From positions 64,897,734 to 64,961,733 of the forward strand of contig OY726567.1 of NCBI GenBank assembly GCA_963383645.1: 64,000 bases of DNA, given 5' to 3'. The notes beneath the pieces were generated by a model, which was given only the letters and a program-made list of their open reading frames with translations, was not told the DNA's origin and ran no database searches. The stretch's first letter is position 1. Every line of letters starts with the position of its first letter. Source of the DNA: Muscardinus avellanarius. Taxonomy: Eukaryota; Chordata; Mammalia; Rodentia; Gliridae. Positions 35,285 to 45,810 of the stretch are shown one piece after another. Made by a program: the position numbers and the translations under genes.

Positions 35285-38200
35285 AGCTGGAGTATAGCTT
35301 GGGTAGAATGCCCTTGGGTTCAATTCACAGTACCACAAACAACAAAAACAGGTTTGCTGGGTCTGGTGATGCACACCTGTGATCCCAATACTTGGAAGGC
35401 TGAGACTGGAGGATCACAGGTTCAAAACCAACTTCAGCAACTTAGCGAGGCTCTCAGCAACTTAGTGAGACCTTGTTTCAAAATAAAATAATAAAAAAGG
35501 GTTGGTAGTGTAGAATGGAGGTAAACTGTTCCTGGGTTCCATCCCCAGCACCACAAAAGAGAAAAAAAGAAGACAAAAAATAAAACATAGATTTAGCCGG
35601 GTGTGGTAGCTCACAATTGTAATCCCCACGCTTGGGAGGCTGAGACAGGAGGATCGCACGGGTTCGAAGCCAGCCTCGGCTACTTAGTGAGGCTCTCAGC
35701 AACTTAGTGAGACCCTGTTTCCAAATTAAAAAAAAAAAAAAGGTATGGGAGTATACCCCGGAGGTAGAAAGCCTCTGGGTTCCACCCCCAGTACCATCAA
35801 AATAATAAAACATAGATTTATCATCTTACAGTCTTGTAGATAAGAAGTTCATATGGGTCCTTCTGAGCTAGAGTCCGTTGTCTAGCTAGGCCATTTCCTT
35901 CTGCAGGCTCTAGGGAAGGTCTGTTCTTGTGCCCTGGTCAGCTCTCAGAGCTGTCTGTATTCCTGTCTGGCAGCCCTTCCCTGTTCTCAAAGGCCACCCC
36001 ATAGCATCTTCGTTTTCTCCTCTTCTCTGCTTCTGCCTGCACATCTCCCCTGGCTCTGTTTTAAGGCCCCTGTGGTGACATTGAGCTCACAGTGATAACA
36101 GAAGACACACCTCACCTCAAAATCATTACCCTAGACATGGGTACAAAGACCCTTTGCATGTGTGGTGACAGTCACAAGTTCTGGTGTTTAGGACGCAGAC
36201 ATCTTGGAGTGTATTGGAGGGGACATTATTTTCTTTGCTACACCAGACTCTGTCTTCTCTGTCAGCGGGTGGTTATTTAGGTAGCTTCTCTCTTTCCCTA
36301 GGTAGACTTAGGTCTGCCTTGTGCGTTATTTCCAAGTGCCTGCCTGGCAGCATTCAGGTCCTTCGTTTCTCTCTCACCACTGGTCCAGACACTGGAGATA
36401 TAGCAACGAGTAATACAGTCAGACACCCTGCCTGCATGCCATTTACATTCTAGTTGGGGACAGGGGGACCAAGCAGTAAGAGAGGTCCTGCAGTGCTAAG
36501 TGAACACGAAGAGTAATGAAGGGAGTTGGGGTGGTGAGGGCAAGAGTTCCCGGGGCCAAGATGTCTCGAGGAGCTTAAAGCTCGACCTGAGGGGGACCTG
36601 AGTGAGACAGGGGAGTGACTTGCATGGGTGCTTGTGATAAGGGTGCCCCAAGCAGAGGAATGGCCAGTCAGCCCCAGGAGGGAGAGGCCCTGGGGTATCC
36701 AGGGGGCAGGTGGTGTGCAGCCTTATGCACTCTGGCCATGGTGGAGGCACCAAGAAGGCAGCTGACTGGGGTCTGTTCTGCAGGAAGAGTCTGCAAAGGT
36801 CTGCATTGTGGGACAGACTGGGGAGGTGTGGCGTGCCGTCTGCTGGCCTGGGATAATGGAGGCAGCAGGAGGAGTGAAGGGATTCCGCCTGTCCCTGTCA
36901 CATCTGAAGGCTCCTACAGAGGCAGTTGTCCACAGGGTGCAGGACTCAGGCCAGGCTGTGTTCCAGAGGCACAAGGTCCTAAGGGGGACTGGAAGCCCTG
37001 CGATCCCATGAGATCCTCCGGGGCCCACGGAGGAAGAGTCGGGGAGAGCACTTTGCTCAGATGGATGGAGGGATGATGGATAGATGAGACCTGGCGGGCG
37101 GCCCGTGAGCAGCCACAGCCTGTCCCCGACCCCTTCCCAGGTGGGCTATGAACTGAAGGATGAGATCGAGCGCAAGTTCGACAAGTGGCAGGAGCCACCA
37201 CCTGTGAAGCAGGTGAAGCCCCTGCCCGCACCCCTCGATGGGCAGCGGAAGAAGCGAGGGGGTCGCAGGTGAGGGGTCAGCAGGGTGGGGTGGGGCAGGG
37301 AAGAGGTTGGCACTCTCCCAGCTGACTCCCTGTGCCTGTTCCACCCACCTGCCCCCAGGTACCGCAAGATGAAGGAGCGGCTGGGGCTGACGGAGATCCG
37401 GAAGCAGGCCAACCGCATGAGCTTCGGAGAGGTCAGACCCCTCCCCACCAGCTGTGGAGCCTCAGGGCTTTCCACACTTCCTCACCCCTTCAGGCGCTGA
37501 GCAGCCAAGTCCTGTGTCTCCTGCTGCATTCCTTTCCCGTCAGATCTGGGGCCACTGCAGCCTGCTCCCTTCTCCTAGCCCAGCCTCTCTCCCCTCCTTC
37601 TCACCCAGTCCCAAAGCAGCGTTTGCATCTCCCACACTTGGCTGCCCTCCTCTAGTCCCCTGGCTCCCAGCAAGCCTTCTACCCACCCAGGCTCGGTATC
37701 TGGACCTGAGGCTCAGCTGACTTATTGAGGTGCCCTGCTACACATGACTCCTCCATACCCCCCTAGAATGAGCATCATCCACTGGTCCCACAAGAACCAA
37801 CTCAGGTGCCAGCCCAGCAGTGAAACCTGTCCCATTTCCTAGCACCACCAGCATGCACATAAGGGAGCAATGGCCACGCTCCTCTCAGCTTAGGGAGCAG
37901 CACCCGGACCCGGCTTCTCACAGGGTCCCCACATCGCCCATGTGCAGTCAGGTCCGGGGCCTCAGGTCCCCCTTCCATCAAGCACAGTTGGTCTCACAAG
38001 ACTCTCGGCACTTAAGCTGAGCAGGCGCCTGTGAAGCCTGCCGACTGGAGACCACCTGCATTTCCAGTGGGTTGCAGGGCACTTGGGTGGCTGGCTGAGT
38101 GCAGGACGCCTTTCTCTCCTCACCAGATTGAGGAGGATGCCTACCAGGAAGACCTGGGTTTCAGCCTGGGCCACCTAGGCAAGTCTGGCAGTGGGCGCGT

Positions 38201-40105
38201 GCGGCAGACGCAGGTGAATGAGGCCACCAAAGCCAGGATCTCCAAGACACTGCAGGTATGGACTGGGCCAAGCGACGGTGGGGCAAGAAGACACAGGCCA
38301 GGTGCGCTAATCACAGCTTCCCCTCCCTCCCACAGCGAACCCTGCAGAAACAGAGTGTGGTATATGGCGGGAAGTCTACCATCCGTGACCGCTCCTCGGG
38401 GACCGCATCCAGTGTGGCTTTCACCCCACTCCAGGTACACCCCAGCCCCCACCAGAGCCAGGAGGCCCAGTCTGGGCCGGCTCCACTCCCTGGCCCTCCA
38501 GTGATCCTGGCAAAGCTCCTTACCCTCTTTACCTGTAACAGGTACATGATGGGGCTGTCGTGGAGGTCATACTGGGGAGGCACATAAAGGGCTCAGGCAG
38601 CTCCTGGCACATAGGAAATGCCAAAGGTTAGAAGTGACAGGGTAGCCGGGCGTGGTGGCGCACGCTTGTAATCCCTGCGCTTGGGAGGCTGAGACAGGAG
38701 GATCGCACAGGTTCGAAGCCAGCCTCAGCTACTTAGTGAGGCTCTCAGCAACTTAGTGAGACCCTGTTTCTAATAAAATATAAAATAGGTCTGGGAGTAT
38801 AGCCCGGAGGTAGAAAGCCTTTGGGTTCCACCCCCTGTGCCACCAAAAAAAAGAAAAAGAAAAAAAAAGAAAGTTAAGAATTAGCCGGGCGTGGTGGCGC
38901 ACACTTGTAATCCCAGCATTCGGGAGGCTGAGACCGGAGGATCGCGGTTCGTTTACAACCTCAGCTACTTAGTGAGGCCCTGTGCAACTCAGTGAAACCT
39001 GGTTTCCAAATAAAGAATAAAAACTTGGTCAGGGAGTTTAGTTTGGAGGTGAAATGCTGGGTTCCATCCCCAGACCCACAAAAAAAAAAAAAAAAAAAAA
39101 AACGAAGATAAGAATTATGGCTGTGGTGGCGCATGCTTATAATCCCAACATTTGGGAGGCTGAGACAGGAGGATCATGGTTCGCGGCCAGCCTCAGCTAC
39201 TTAGTGAGTCCCTTTGCAACTCAGTGAGACCCAGTTTTAAAACTAAAGAATAAAAAATAGGACTGAGGGTGTAGCTCGGAGTAGAATGCCCCTGGGTTCC
39301 ATTCCCAGTACCGTAAAAAGAAAAAAAAAAAAAAAAAAGAATCACGGCTGGGCGTGGTGGCACATGCTTGTAATCCCAGCATTCAGGAGGCTGGGACAGG
39401 AGGATCTGAGTTTGTGCCCTGCCTCAGCTACTTAGTGAGGCCCTTTGCAACTCAATGGGACCCTGTTTCAAAATAAAGACTAAAAAATAGGGCTGGGGGT
39501 ATAGCTTGGAGGTAGAACGACTCTGGGTTCCATGCCCAGTACCAAAAAAAAAAAAAGAAAAAGAAAAAAGAATCACTGTGTTGGAAACACTCAGAGTGGT
39601 GCCAGCCATTATCTCTGTTAGTGGCGGTGGTGTGGTTTGCACTGAGGCTTTGGGCCAGCTACTTTCCTCTTGTGCCTCGGTTTCCTCTTCTGGATACTCA
39701 GGCATGAGTAGCTTTTTTCAAATGTTGGTGTTTTTATCATCACTTTGGCAGTGTGATAAAGACTCAGATGTCCAGACCTTCCTCTCTTTACCATAGACTC
39801 CCTGGATCAGAGTCTCCTGAGTCAAGGGAAACTCTGGGGACTGGTAAATGGTTCTCTTGTCCACTGACACCTGAGGAGTGTGAGGAGCTCAGCCTGTCAC
39901 GGGTCTCTAACTTGGGGGCTGTTGTTGGAGGCCTGACCTCTCCACCCACCCTGTCATTTCTTCTCTCTCCCCCACCCAGGGTCTGGAGATTGTGAACCCA
40001 CAGGCAGCTGAGAAGAAGGTGACTGAGGCCAGCCAGAAGTATTTCTCAAGCATGGCCGAGTTCCTCAAGGTCAAGGGCGAGAAGAGCGGCATCATGTCCA
40101 CCTGA
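21639..40105 (+). CDS. PRPF31: Pre-mRNA processing factor 31 (U4/U6 snRNP 61K), 13 coding exons
   Basis: Coding exons 21639-21815, 21902-21962, 25632-25715, 26197-26294, 27523-27629, 27913-28082, 31422-31579, 33195-33284, 37141-37268, 37359-37431, 38127-38255, 38336-38434 and 39980-40105: exactly 1500 bp, 499 aa, as in human. The N-terminus is acidic (LEEAAEEEEGGSYGEEEEEP). A NOSIC segment follows (about residues 90-145), then the Nop domain (about 215-335, with GASTAAKIMGVAGGLTNLSK and GYIYHSDIVQSLPP) that grips the U4 snRNA-15.5K complex. A basic nuclear-localisation segment (GQRKKRGGRRYRKMKER) and the Prp31 C-terminal region end in GEKSGIMST. The protein links U4/U6 and U5 to form the tri-snRNP of the spliceosome. 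Haploinsufficiency causes human retinitis pigmentosa 11. All introns are GT/AG. Substitutions against human are few and conservative. Confidence 0.98.
22245..25165. repeat. SINE clusters in PRPF31 intron 3
   Basis: Minus-strand SINE parts at about 22248-22660; plus-strand copies at about 22910-23030, 23034-23235, 23275-23335, 23552-23760, 23778-23930, 24862-25065 and a right-part fragment at 25100-25160. (GA)n sits at about 23243-23263. Confidence 0.85.
24425..24700 (+). mobile_element. MIR element
   Basis: In PRPF31 intron 3. Follows the MIR order: AGGAACACAGACCCTGAAGCC, GGATCTCAGCTCTGCTGTCTG, a CTGGCTCTGAGACATAAGG run, then GGTGGTTGTGGGTAAAATAA and AACAATGCCATATAAG. Confidence 0.7.
25805..26160. 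other. PRPF31 intron 4 sequence with an old-repeat signature
   Basis: Starts with GTTCAGCTGCTGTAACAGAG, similar to the GCTGCTGTAACAAA block seen at 33430, so probably a decayed interspersed repeat. No exon signal. Confidence 0.35.
26610..27015 (+). repeat. Two SINEs plus a right-part fragment in PRPF31 intron 5
   Basis: Copies at about 26615-26740 and 26745-26945 followed by a dID-like fragment at 26950-27010. Confidence 0.85.
27800..27842. repeat. (AC)n microsatellite 70 bp upstream of PRPF31 exon 7
   Basis: About 21 AC dinucleotides ending roughly 70 bp before the acceptor of the exon that starts at 27913. Confidence 0.95.
28550..29130 (-). mobile_element. MLT1-like LTR relic split by a SINE with target duplication
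   Basis: In PRPF31 intron 7. GAGGCCTCTCTCGTTGGCTTG, CCTGTGTCTTCTTGTGGCTG, then after the SINE CACAGTCACAATCTGAGGC and GGGACATAGTTCATCC match the reverse strand of an MLT1-type LTR. The SINE (28745-28970, -) is flanked by the 14-bp direct repeat GACCCAATCAGTTT at 28731-28744 and 28971-28984. No retroviral genes. Confidence 0.65.
29375..31070. repeat. SINE cluster in PRPF31 intron 7
   Basis: Plus-strand copies at about 29375-29575, 30080-30255, 30283-30350 (interrupted), 30352-30545 (nested, short-body variant), 30550-30625, 30630-30770, 30773-30940 (short-body variant) and a right part at 30985-31065. A ~68-bp tandem duplication covers 29538-29672. Confidence 0.85.
31740..32440. other. Possible LTR-like relic in PRPF31 intron 8
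   Basis: The stretch beginning GGAAGGACTTGCAGGATTCAC with TTATGGTTTATTCAG resembles the ends of old mammalian LTR repeats, but it is too decayed for a firm family. A SINE of the GGCTCCATTACT 3' variant follows at 32624-32719. Confidence 0.35.
33480..35815. repeat. 2.3-kb nested SINE block in PRPF31 intron 9
   Basis: A nearly continuous series of SINEs: about 33480-33670 (+, short-body variant), 33693-33860, 33865-34060, 34090-34285, 34330-34535, right-part-only units from 34560 to 34740, 34755-34975 (-), 34985-35160, right parts near 35165-35240 and 35282-35335, 35352-35565 and 35597-35805. (AATA)n lies at 35240-35284. The block splits an older repeat (GCTGCTGTAACAAATCAG at 33430; TTTATCATCTTACAGTCTTG after 35815). 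Confidence 0.85.
36310..36480 (-). mobile_element. L2-like fragment
   Basis: In PRPF31 intron 9. TCCAGACACTGGAGATATAG, then CACCCTGCCTGCATGCCATT and TACATTCTAGTTGGGGACAG follow an L2 3' end pattern. Confidence 0.5.
38640..39560 (+). repeat. Four consecutive SINEs in PRPF31 intron 13
   Basis: Copies in the same orientation at about 38645-38850, 38883-39090, 39125-39320 and 39345-39550, each ending in an A-rich tail. Confidence 0.9.
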
Positions 40106-40389
40106 GGGGTGGCGTGTGCCCAGGATGGCCACCCACTGAAGGGACACGGAAGCCCAGCCCTTCTGAGAGGATCGGATTCAGGCTGAGAGAGGTTCTGGTA
40201 GAGGGAGCCTACTCTGCCATCAGCCCAGGGCCAGGGCCTCCAAGAAGGCCACTGAAGAAGCACTGCTCGCTTCCCCCAGGACCAAGGCTGCTGCCCATGC
40301 AGAGGGGTAGAAAAGGACTTCATTACCCTTGCCTTTTTATTTTAACTAACTGAGACAGGAGATTTTTTTTTTTTTTTTGAAAGAGTACA

Positions 40390-40395
40390 ATTAAA
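40390..40395 (+). other. PRPF31: PRPF31 polyadenylation signal ATTAAA
   Basis: Common variant hexamer 285 bp after the stop, downstream of a T16-like run in the 3' UTR (about 40362-40378). No AATAAA lies between stop and this site. Confidence 0.65.
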
Positions 40396-40689
40396 GCACA
40401 GTACCAGAATCTGTCCTTGGGAAGTGATCATTTATCAAACACCTGGAGAAGCTAGAGCCATGGGATTTTAGAGGAAGTACTGGGCTCCCAGGAGGAGAAA
40501 AGCTTTCTCTGTCTGTCTCTGAAGCCCTGGAGAAGAGTATTGATGCCCCAGAAATATGGCCACTGAAAGCTCCAGTGTTGACACAGGCAGACTGAATTGT
40601 TCTGGTCCCTCCTCTGGGCACCTAGGAGGACTGGAAAGAATACACAGAAAGCGCCCAGCACTGGGCTCACAGCGGGGCTCAATAGCTGA

Positions 40690-40699
40690 GTCCTGGTTT

Positions 40700-40734
<35 letters not shown>

Positions 40735-43139
40735 GTACTGGGGTTCCTGGAAGCCGTTCTACCTCCAGGCTACACTCCCAGACCTATTTGTACATTTTTA
40801 TTTGGAAACAGGGTCTCCTAAGCCAGCGCACGGCTGGCTTCGAACCTGTGCGATCCTCCTGTCTCTGCCTCCCAAGCGCAGGGATTACAAGCGTGCGCCA
40901 CCACGCCTGGCTTTTTTTTTTTTTTTTTTTTAACATTTGTGGAGGAGGTGTATTGAACCTCAACAAGGGTGAGGCAAGTGGGCTCCATGCCCTGGTGGGA
41001 TTAGTGGGCTCCAAAGCCTGGCATGGTGGTGCACGCTTATAATCCCAGCACTCTGGAGGCTGAGACCAGAGTATCATGGTTTGCGGACAACCTCAGCTAC
41101 TTAGCGAGGCCCTTCACAGCTCAGTGAGACCGTTTCAGAAGAATAAAAAGACTAAAAATAGGGCTGGGAGTGTGGCTTGGAGGTAGACTGCCCTGGGTTC
41201 CATCCCCAGAACCGCGAAGGAAAAAAAAAGGTTCCAGCCAGGTGAAAAGGAACCTACACTTGCGTCCTGGTCTATCTTGTAAACAGGCTTAGCCAGGGCG
41301 CCTTTACTCAGAGTGAGGGGAAATGCATTCCTGAAGAACAATGTGGGCAGTCCCGGGGGTGTCATGAGACTGTGGTTCCCCTGCAAATGTTAAGAGCAGT
41401 TGCTGGAGGCTCCATCCACTCTGCTCTGGAACAGCATTTTATGGCAGTCCTGGGGAGGAAGCCCTGGTCACCTGGCTTGCTAGGTCAGGGCTTCTTTTAG
41501 TTACTCAAGAGGTGGGTCTCTCTGGCTTTCAGGGTTGTATCTTTGAGTTCTTACTCTTTCTATTCCAATCTGGGGTTTCACCTTTTATCTCTGTATGTCT
41601 TGCTCTCAGCCGAGGGCTCTGTCTCAACTTCAGCCTCTCTCCCTTACAGAGTCTGCATAACAGGAGGTTCCTCTTAAGGGTGGAATTACCCCCAGTTTTC
41701 ATGACTCTCACATTTTATCCTTGGGCCTTTATGTCAGCCCTGTTTGAAAGTGACAGCCTTTGCTGATCTTTTTATGGGTCTGCTGGAGAAGAGTCCTTTG
41801 TCCATAACTTTATCCAGAATGTCCCTTCTTGCCCTGGCCTTGATTGTATCTGACATCTGCCAGCAGTGGGTGGGGTAGGGTTTGTATGGAGGTGTGACTC
41901 AAAATTTGATATGCTTCCAAATTTCCTGGAGGAGTTGTTAAATTTGATTCCATTTCACTTAGGTGGGACTCAAAATGTGTATTTCAAACAAGCTTAGAAA
42001 AAATTACTGATGTCTGGTCCCCAGCCCCAGAGAGAACAAATTAGTTGGTGTGGTATGAGCTTGGTTGTCTGGATGTTTAAGTTCCCCCAGGTGATTCTAA
42101 TGTGCATGAAGGCCCAAGGACCACCATTCTGCATCCTTGGGGCTCCTGGACCAGCACCACCCCTGAGCTTGTTAGAAGAGCAGAATCTGAAGCCGAGTAT
42201 AGTGGAGCAAACTTGTAATCCCAGTACTCGGGAAGTTGAGACCGGAGGACTAGAGGTTCGAGGACAGCTTCAGCAAGTAGTGAGACTCTCATCAACCTAG
42301 CAAGACCCTATTTCAAAATAGAAATAAAATAGGGCTGGCAGTATAGCTCTGAGGTAGAATGCCCCTGGGTTCAATCCCCAGTGACACACACACACCATGC
42401 ACATGTACACACGTGCGTGCGCACACACACAAAAAAATCAGAAGTCCCGAATCAGAGTCAACATCTTAAGAAATGCCAGGGGAGCCAGGTGTGGTGGTAC
42501 ATGCTTGCAATTCCAGTATTTGGGAGGCTGAGACGAGGACTGCAGGTTAGAGACCAGCCTCAGTAATTGAGTGAGACCCTGTTTTGAAAAAAAAAAAAAA
42601 AAACAGTCTGGGAGTGTTTCTCAGAGGTAGAAAGGCCCAGGGGATACCTGAGAAGAGTCCATAAGGCACCTGCATGCAGAGGCCACAGAGACTTTAAATA
42701 AACTCCCTACCCCTAGAAACCACACCTTGAATATCAAAGATCTAAATGAACTCAAACTGAGGAGCATGGAAACCACCTGGGGAGTTGGAAAAACACTGAT
42801 TCCCAGGCTTTGCCTCCTTAGGTCTGTGTGGTCCTAAGAATATATTCATGAGCCAAGTGTGGTGGCACTCCCTTGTAATCCCAGCATTTGGGAGGCTGAG
42901 ACAGTAGGATCACGGTTCGCAGCTACTTTGTGAGGTCCTTTGCAACTTAGTGAGACCTCATTTCAAAATAAAGAATAAAGATAGGGCTAGGGGTGTAGCT
43001 TGGAGGTAGAATGCCCCTGGGCTTCATCCCCAGCACTGCAAAAATAAATAAATAAATAAATAATAATAAAAATAGGACTGAGAGTGTAGCTTGGAGGTAG
43101 AATGTCCCTGGGTTCCAATCCCAATACCTATAAAAAAAA

Positions 43140-43180
<41 letters not shown>

Positions 43181-43831
43181 TGTGTGGGAGTCTTGGGATC
43201 AAGCCCAGGGGCATTCTACTTCTAAGCTACACCCTCAGCCCTTTTTATTCTTTATATATTTTTTTCAGTACTGGGGATGGAATCCGGGACATTCTACCTC
43301 CGAACTACACCCCCAGCCCTATTTTTTTTTTTTTTTTTTGGCAGTCCTAGGGATGGAACCCAGGGGCATTCTACCTCTGAGCTATACCCCCAGCCCTATT
43401 TTTTTATTCTTTATTTTGAAACAGGTCTCACTAAGTAGCTGAGGCTGGCCGCAAACTGCGATCCTCCTGTCTCAGCCTCACAAATGCTGGGATTACAAGC
43501 CTGTGCCACCACACCCGACTCCCCAACCCTTTTTAATTTTTATTATTTTTTGTTTGTTTGAAAACAGAGTCTCAAGGGCTGGGGTGTAGCTCAGTGGCAA
43601 AGTGCTTGCCTGGCAAGTGCACCGCCCTGGGTTCGATCCCCAGTCCAAACAAAAAAGACAAAAAAAAAAAAAAAAAAGACAGACAGAAAGAAAAGAAAAG
43701 AAAAGAAACAGAGTCTCACTTGGTTTCTGAAAGCCTTGTTATGTTTCTGAGGCTGTCTTTAAACTTGCAATCCTCCTGTTTCAGCTTCTGGAATTACAGG
43801 TGTTTTCCATGACCAGCAAGAATATGCTTTG

Positions 43832-43880
<49 letters not shown>

Positions 43881-44090
43881 ACTGAGGATTGAACTCGGGC
43901 ATTCTAATGCTGAACGACACCAACTACACTCCCAACTCTTTTTACTTTTTGTTTTGAAGCAGGGTCTCCCTAGGTTGCTGAGAGACTTGCTATGTTGCTG
44001 AGGCTGACCTCAAACCTTTGTTCCTCTTGTATTAGCTTCCCAAGCTCTGGGATTACAGGTGTGTGCTACCATGCTCGGCTAAGAATAGGC
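40690..44090. repeat. SINE-rich spacer between PRPF31 and CNOT3
   Basis: No gene is seen. SINEs at about 40725-40915 (-, short-body variant), 41020-41220 (+), 42190-42390 (+), 42485-42605 (+), 42855-43055 (+), 43180-43520 (-, three parts), 43680-43805 (-) and 43880-44085 (-). Microsatellites: (AC)n at about 43142-43178 and (TG)n at about 43833-43876. Unique sequence at 41230-42180 has no recognisable exon. Confidence 0.85.
43577..43680 (+). mobile_element. ID element (tRNA-derived SINE)
   Basis: Begins GGGCTGGGGTGTAGCTCAGTG, continues AAAGTGCTTGCCTGGCAAG, and has a B-box GGTTCGATCCCC, then an A-rich tail with (GACAGAAAG)-like runs. The A-box/B-box spacing is tRNA-like and the 3' text matches ID elements of the BC1 type, unlike the dID half of the composite SINEs. 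Confidence 0.8.
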
Positions 44091-44969
44091 ATTTTTACAG
44101 GCATTCCTTTCTCCTTTGCCACATGTGATTCTGATGGAAGTGATGCAGAATGGCTCATACATGTTCAGGTTCGCTTCAACCTGGGAATTATCTTGCTTTC
44201 TACAACCAAGAGAAGCTCATATACAGCTTTCCATACCCACTGTGTGACCCTGGACAAATGCTTCCCAGTTCAGGAAAGCCAGAGTGCCCAATTCAACCAC
44301 AAGTCATCACTAGCATTCGTTCATTCAGCAAAGGCTACTGAGTGCTTCTTGAGTCTTAAGTACTGGGAGTGCAAATCCAGACTGGCAAACCCAAGTAAGT
44401 ATGAAAATGACAGTAGCGGGTAAAAAATAAAGTCGAATGAGCACGTCTCACCTGAGCACTCAGCATGGGCAGTCAGGGAAGTGTTTCTCCCCAAGAAAAG
44501 ACAACGAAGCTGAAATGTGTAACAATAGGTGTTCCTGGAGACAACCGTGGAAGGGCAAGGGCAACCTCTTCTGGACCTTCCGCAACATTGAGGAAACGGA
44601 TGTGCAGAGAAGTATCCTGCTCTCTGCTCAGGGAGTCAGAGGCTGGACAAAAACTCCATGCCTCGAGCTTACCAACTAATTCTGAGTGGTACTAGTGATT
44701 TGAAAGCACTTCTTCCTTAATTCAACGAATACTGAGCTTTTGAAATGTGCCAAACAGAGGCGCTTGGAGAAAACGACGCATTTCAGAGACAAGGACTGGT
44801 CTGTCTGGCCAGGGATGCGGAAGGATGCTTCCAAGACTCGCACCTGCCGGTTACACCCTCTGTCACTCGCTGTAGGAGCAGGTGCCGCCCACTCGCAATG
44901 CTATTAGCCAAACTGAGATGAATGATAACAGGGCTATCAGGGAAATGGGTGGACCTTGTTGCCCAGCTC

Positions 44970-45810
44970 CTCCTCATTGGCCCAGCAGTTGTTTTGATTG
45001 GCAGATAACTTCGGCTCGGCCCCGCTTTGAAGGCACCTGTCTCTCTTTAAGTACGCGGCCTTTAACGCCCACTCTCCATGCCTTCCTCCGCTCTCCCCAC
45101 CCACTTTCAGAGCAACCAATGGTTTCAAGGCAGAATACGCCCTGCAACCAATTGAAATGGGCCTCAAACTTGACGGACGACTTCCCGCCCCTGATCAACC
45201 TAGCTCCTCCCCTCAGCCAATTAGTTTAGGAAAGGGGGGCGGGTACGTCCAATCAGCGCGACACAGGCCTTCTGACTGACACGCAGGTCCTCGCGCTGGC
45301 GTGTTGTGCCCTGAGGCGGGAGGAGGAGGAGGAGCGGAGAAGAAAAACGGAGCCAATCCTAGCAGGCTGAACGGGAGGCCAATCGAACGCCGCGCCTTGC
45401 AGAGATCACCCAATCCGAGAGAGGGGGCCGACCACATCCCTGAGAAGAGCCAATGGGATACGTATGATGGCCAAGAGCGACGTGCGGCGGGAGCAATGAC
45501 AGGCCTATATTCGGGGCTCGGGGGCGGGTCGGCGCCAGAGACGAGAAGAGAGGAGGGGAGGCCTCCTCCGCCGCCGCCATCTTGGACCGGGCCCGGTCAG
45601 CTTCCGCGGAGCCATCGGCAGACGCCGCGGCCTCCCTTGAGCCCCGACCCCCGTCGTCAGAACAACCCCGGGCCCACTCCCCCCATCCCACTTCCGCTTC
45701 GCGCCGCTATCGCGATAGCGCCCGGGCCCGGGGCGCGAGAAAAAGGCGGCGGGTGCTCGCCTCCCCCGCCTGTCGCGATACGCTCCTCAGCGGCGGCGCC
45801 AGCTCCTGTG
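44970..45810 (+). promoter_or_regulatory. CNOT3: CNOT3 CpG-island promoter with ten CCAAT boxes and a YY1 site
   Basis: The SINEs stop and CpG density rises. Ten CCAAT pentamers lie at 44976, 44997 (both reverse), 45116, 45148, 45217, 45249, 45353, 45379, 45410 and 45450. A YY1 consensus GCCGCCATCTTG sits at 45573-45584. A 16-bp palindrome CGCTATCGCGATAGCG is at 45705-45720. A candidate first-exon donor (CTGTG then GTGAGAG) is at 45811. Assignment to CNOT3 rests on position and strand; the exact first exon is inferred. Confidence 0.75.
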
